Positions 6,302 to 6,318 of a DNA stretch of 6,318 bases are shown here, piece after piece. The notes under the pieces are model-generated. The model made no database searches. It was not told where the DNA came from and saw nothing but the letters and a program-made list of their open reading frames with translations. Position numbers and translations under genes: made by a program. Positions within the stretch are counted from its first letter, which is position 1. Every line of letters begins with the position of its first letter. This DNA is from Anaerofilum sp. (GTDB taxonomy: Bacteria > Bacillota > Clostridia > Oscillospirales > Ruminococcaceae), in contig JAHHUF010000099.1 of NCBI GenBank assembly GCA_020024115.1, positions 1 to 6,318 of the forward strand. The letters are read 5' to 3'.

Positions 6302-6318
6302 AGGAACATCAGGACAGA

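Larger units (their letters stand above)
6138..6318 (+). mobile_element. Possible left end of an insertion sequence (partial, runs off the window)
   Basis: From 6138 the sequence reads GAGGCTATCTAAAAAGTCG, which resembles the GAGGCTGTCTAAAAAGT-type inverted-repeat ends I recall from Firmicute insertion sequences (IS1182-like and others). The following ~125 bases are AT-rich, non-coding on both strands, and end in a strong rightward promoter, the layout expected of an IS leader before its transposase gene. No transposase codons, opposite inverted repeat or target duplication lie inside the window, so the call depends on a remembered terminus and general layout. The alternative is an ordinary divergent intergenic region. 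Confidence 0.35.

Overview
The window is a compact stretch of bacterial chromosome, most likely from a low-to-mid-GC Gram-positive anaerobe of the class Clostridia (Oscillospirales/Ruminococcaceae-like). This placement rests on strong AGGAGG-type ribosome binding sites, tight gene packing, a clostridial-style cysteine-rich ThyX tail, the mltG-U32 gene order and a YitT protein. It is inferred from protein character, not from any search.

Positions 1-5609 hold six co-directional plus-strand genes that look like one transcription unit: thyX (5' end cut off by the window edge), tmk, a GNAT-family acetyltransferase, mltG, a U32-family protein and a YitT-family membrane protein. Most junctions are tight. 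thyX and tmk overlap by 13 bases, tmk and the GNAT gene are 2 bases apart, GNAT and mltG are 14 bases apart, and U32 and YitT share an ATGA overlap. The one looser junction is mltG-U32 (51 bases), which contains a small hairpin. The unit ends at a strong hairpin (about 5611-5655) that also serves the convergent minus-strand gene.

Functionally, thyX and tmk are consecutive steps of dTTP synthesis (dUMP to dTMP to dTDP). MltG is a membrane-anchored lytic transglycosylase that trims new peptidoglycan strands. U32 proteins next to mltG in Firmicutes are usually of the YrrN/YrrO (TrhP) kind, linked to hydroxylation of tRNA wobble uridine. The acetyltransferase and YitT substrates are unknown. So this is a growth-related housekeeping cluster rather than one pathway.

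Positions 5656-6114 (minus) encode a low-molecular-weight protein tyrosine phosphatase. The last ~200 bases (6115-6318) hold its ribosome binding site, then an AT-rich segment that begins with a sequence resembling an insertion-sequence terminus (from about 6138) and ends with an outstanding extended -10 promoter pointing rightward out of the window. This right edge is the least ordinary part. No CRISPR array, tRNA, rRNA or clearly novel defence or metabolic system is visible.
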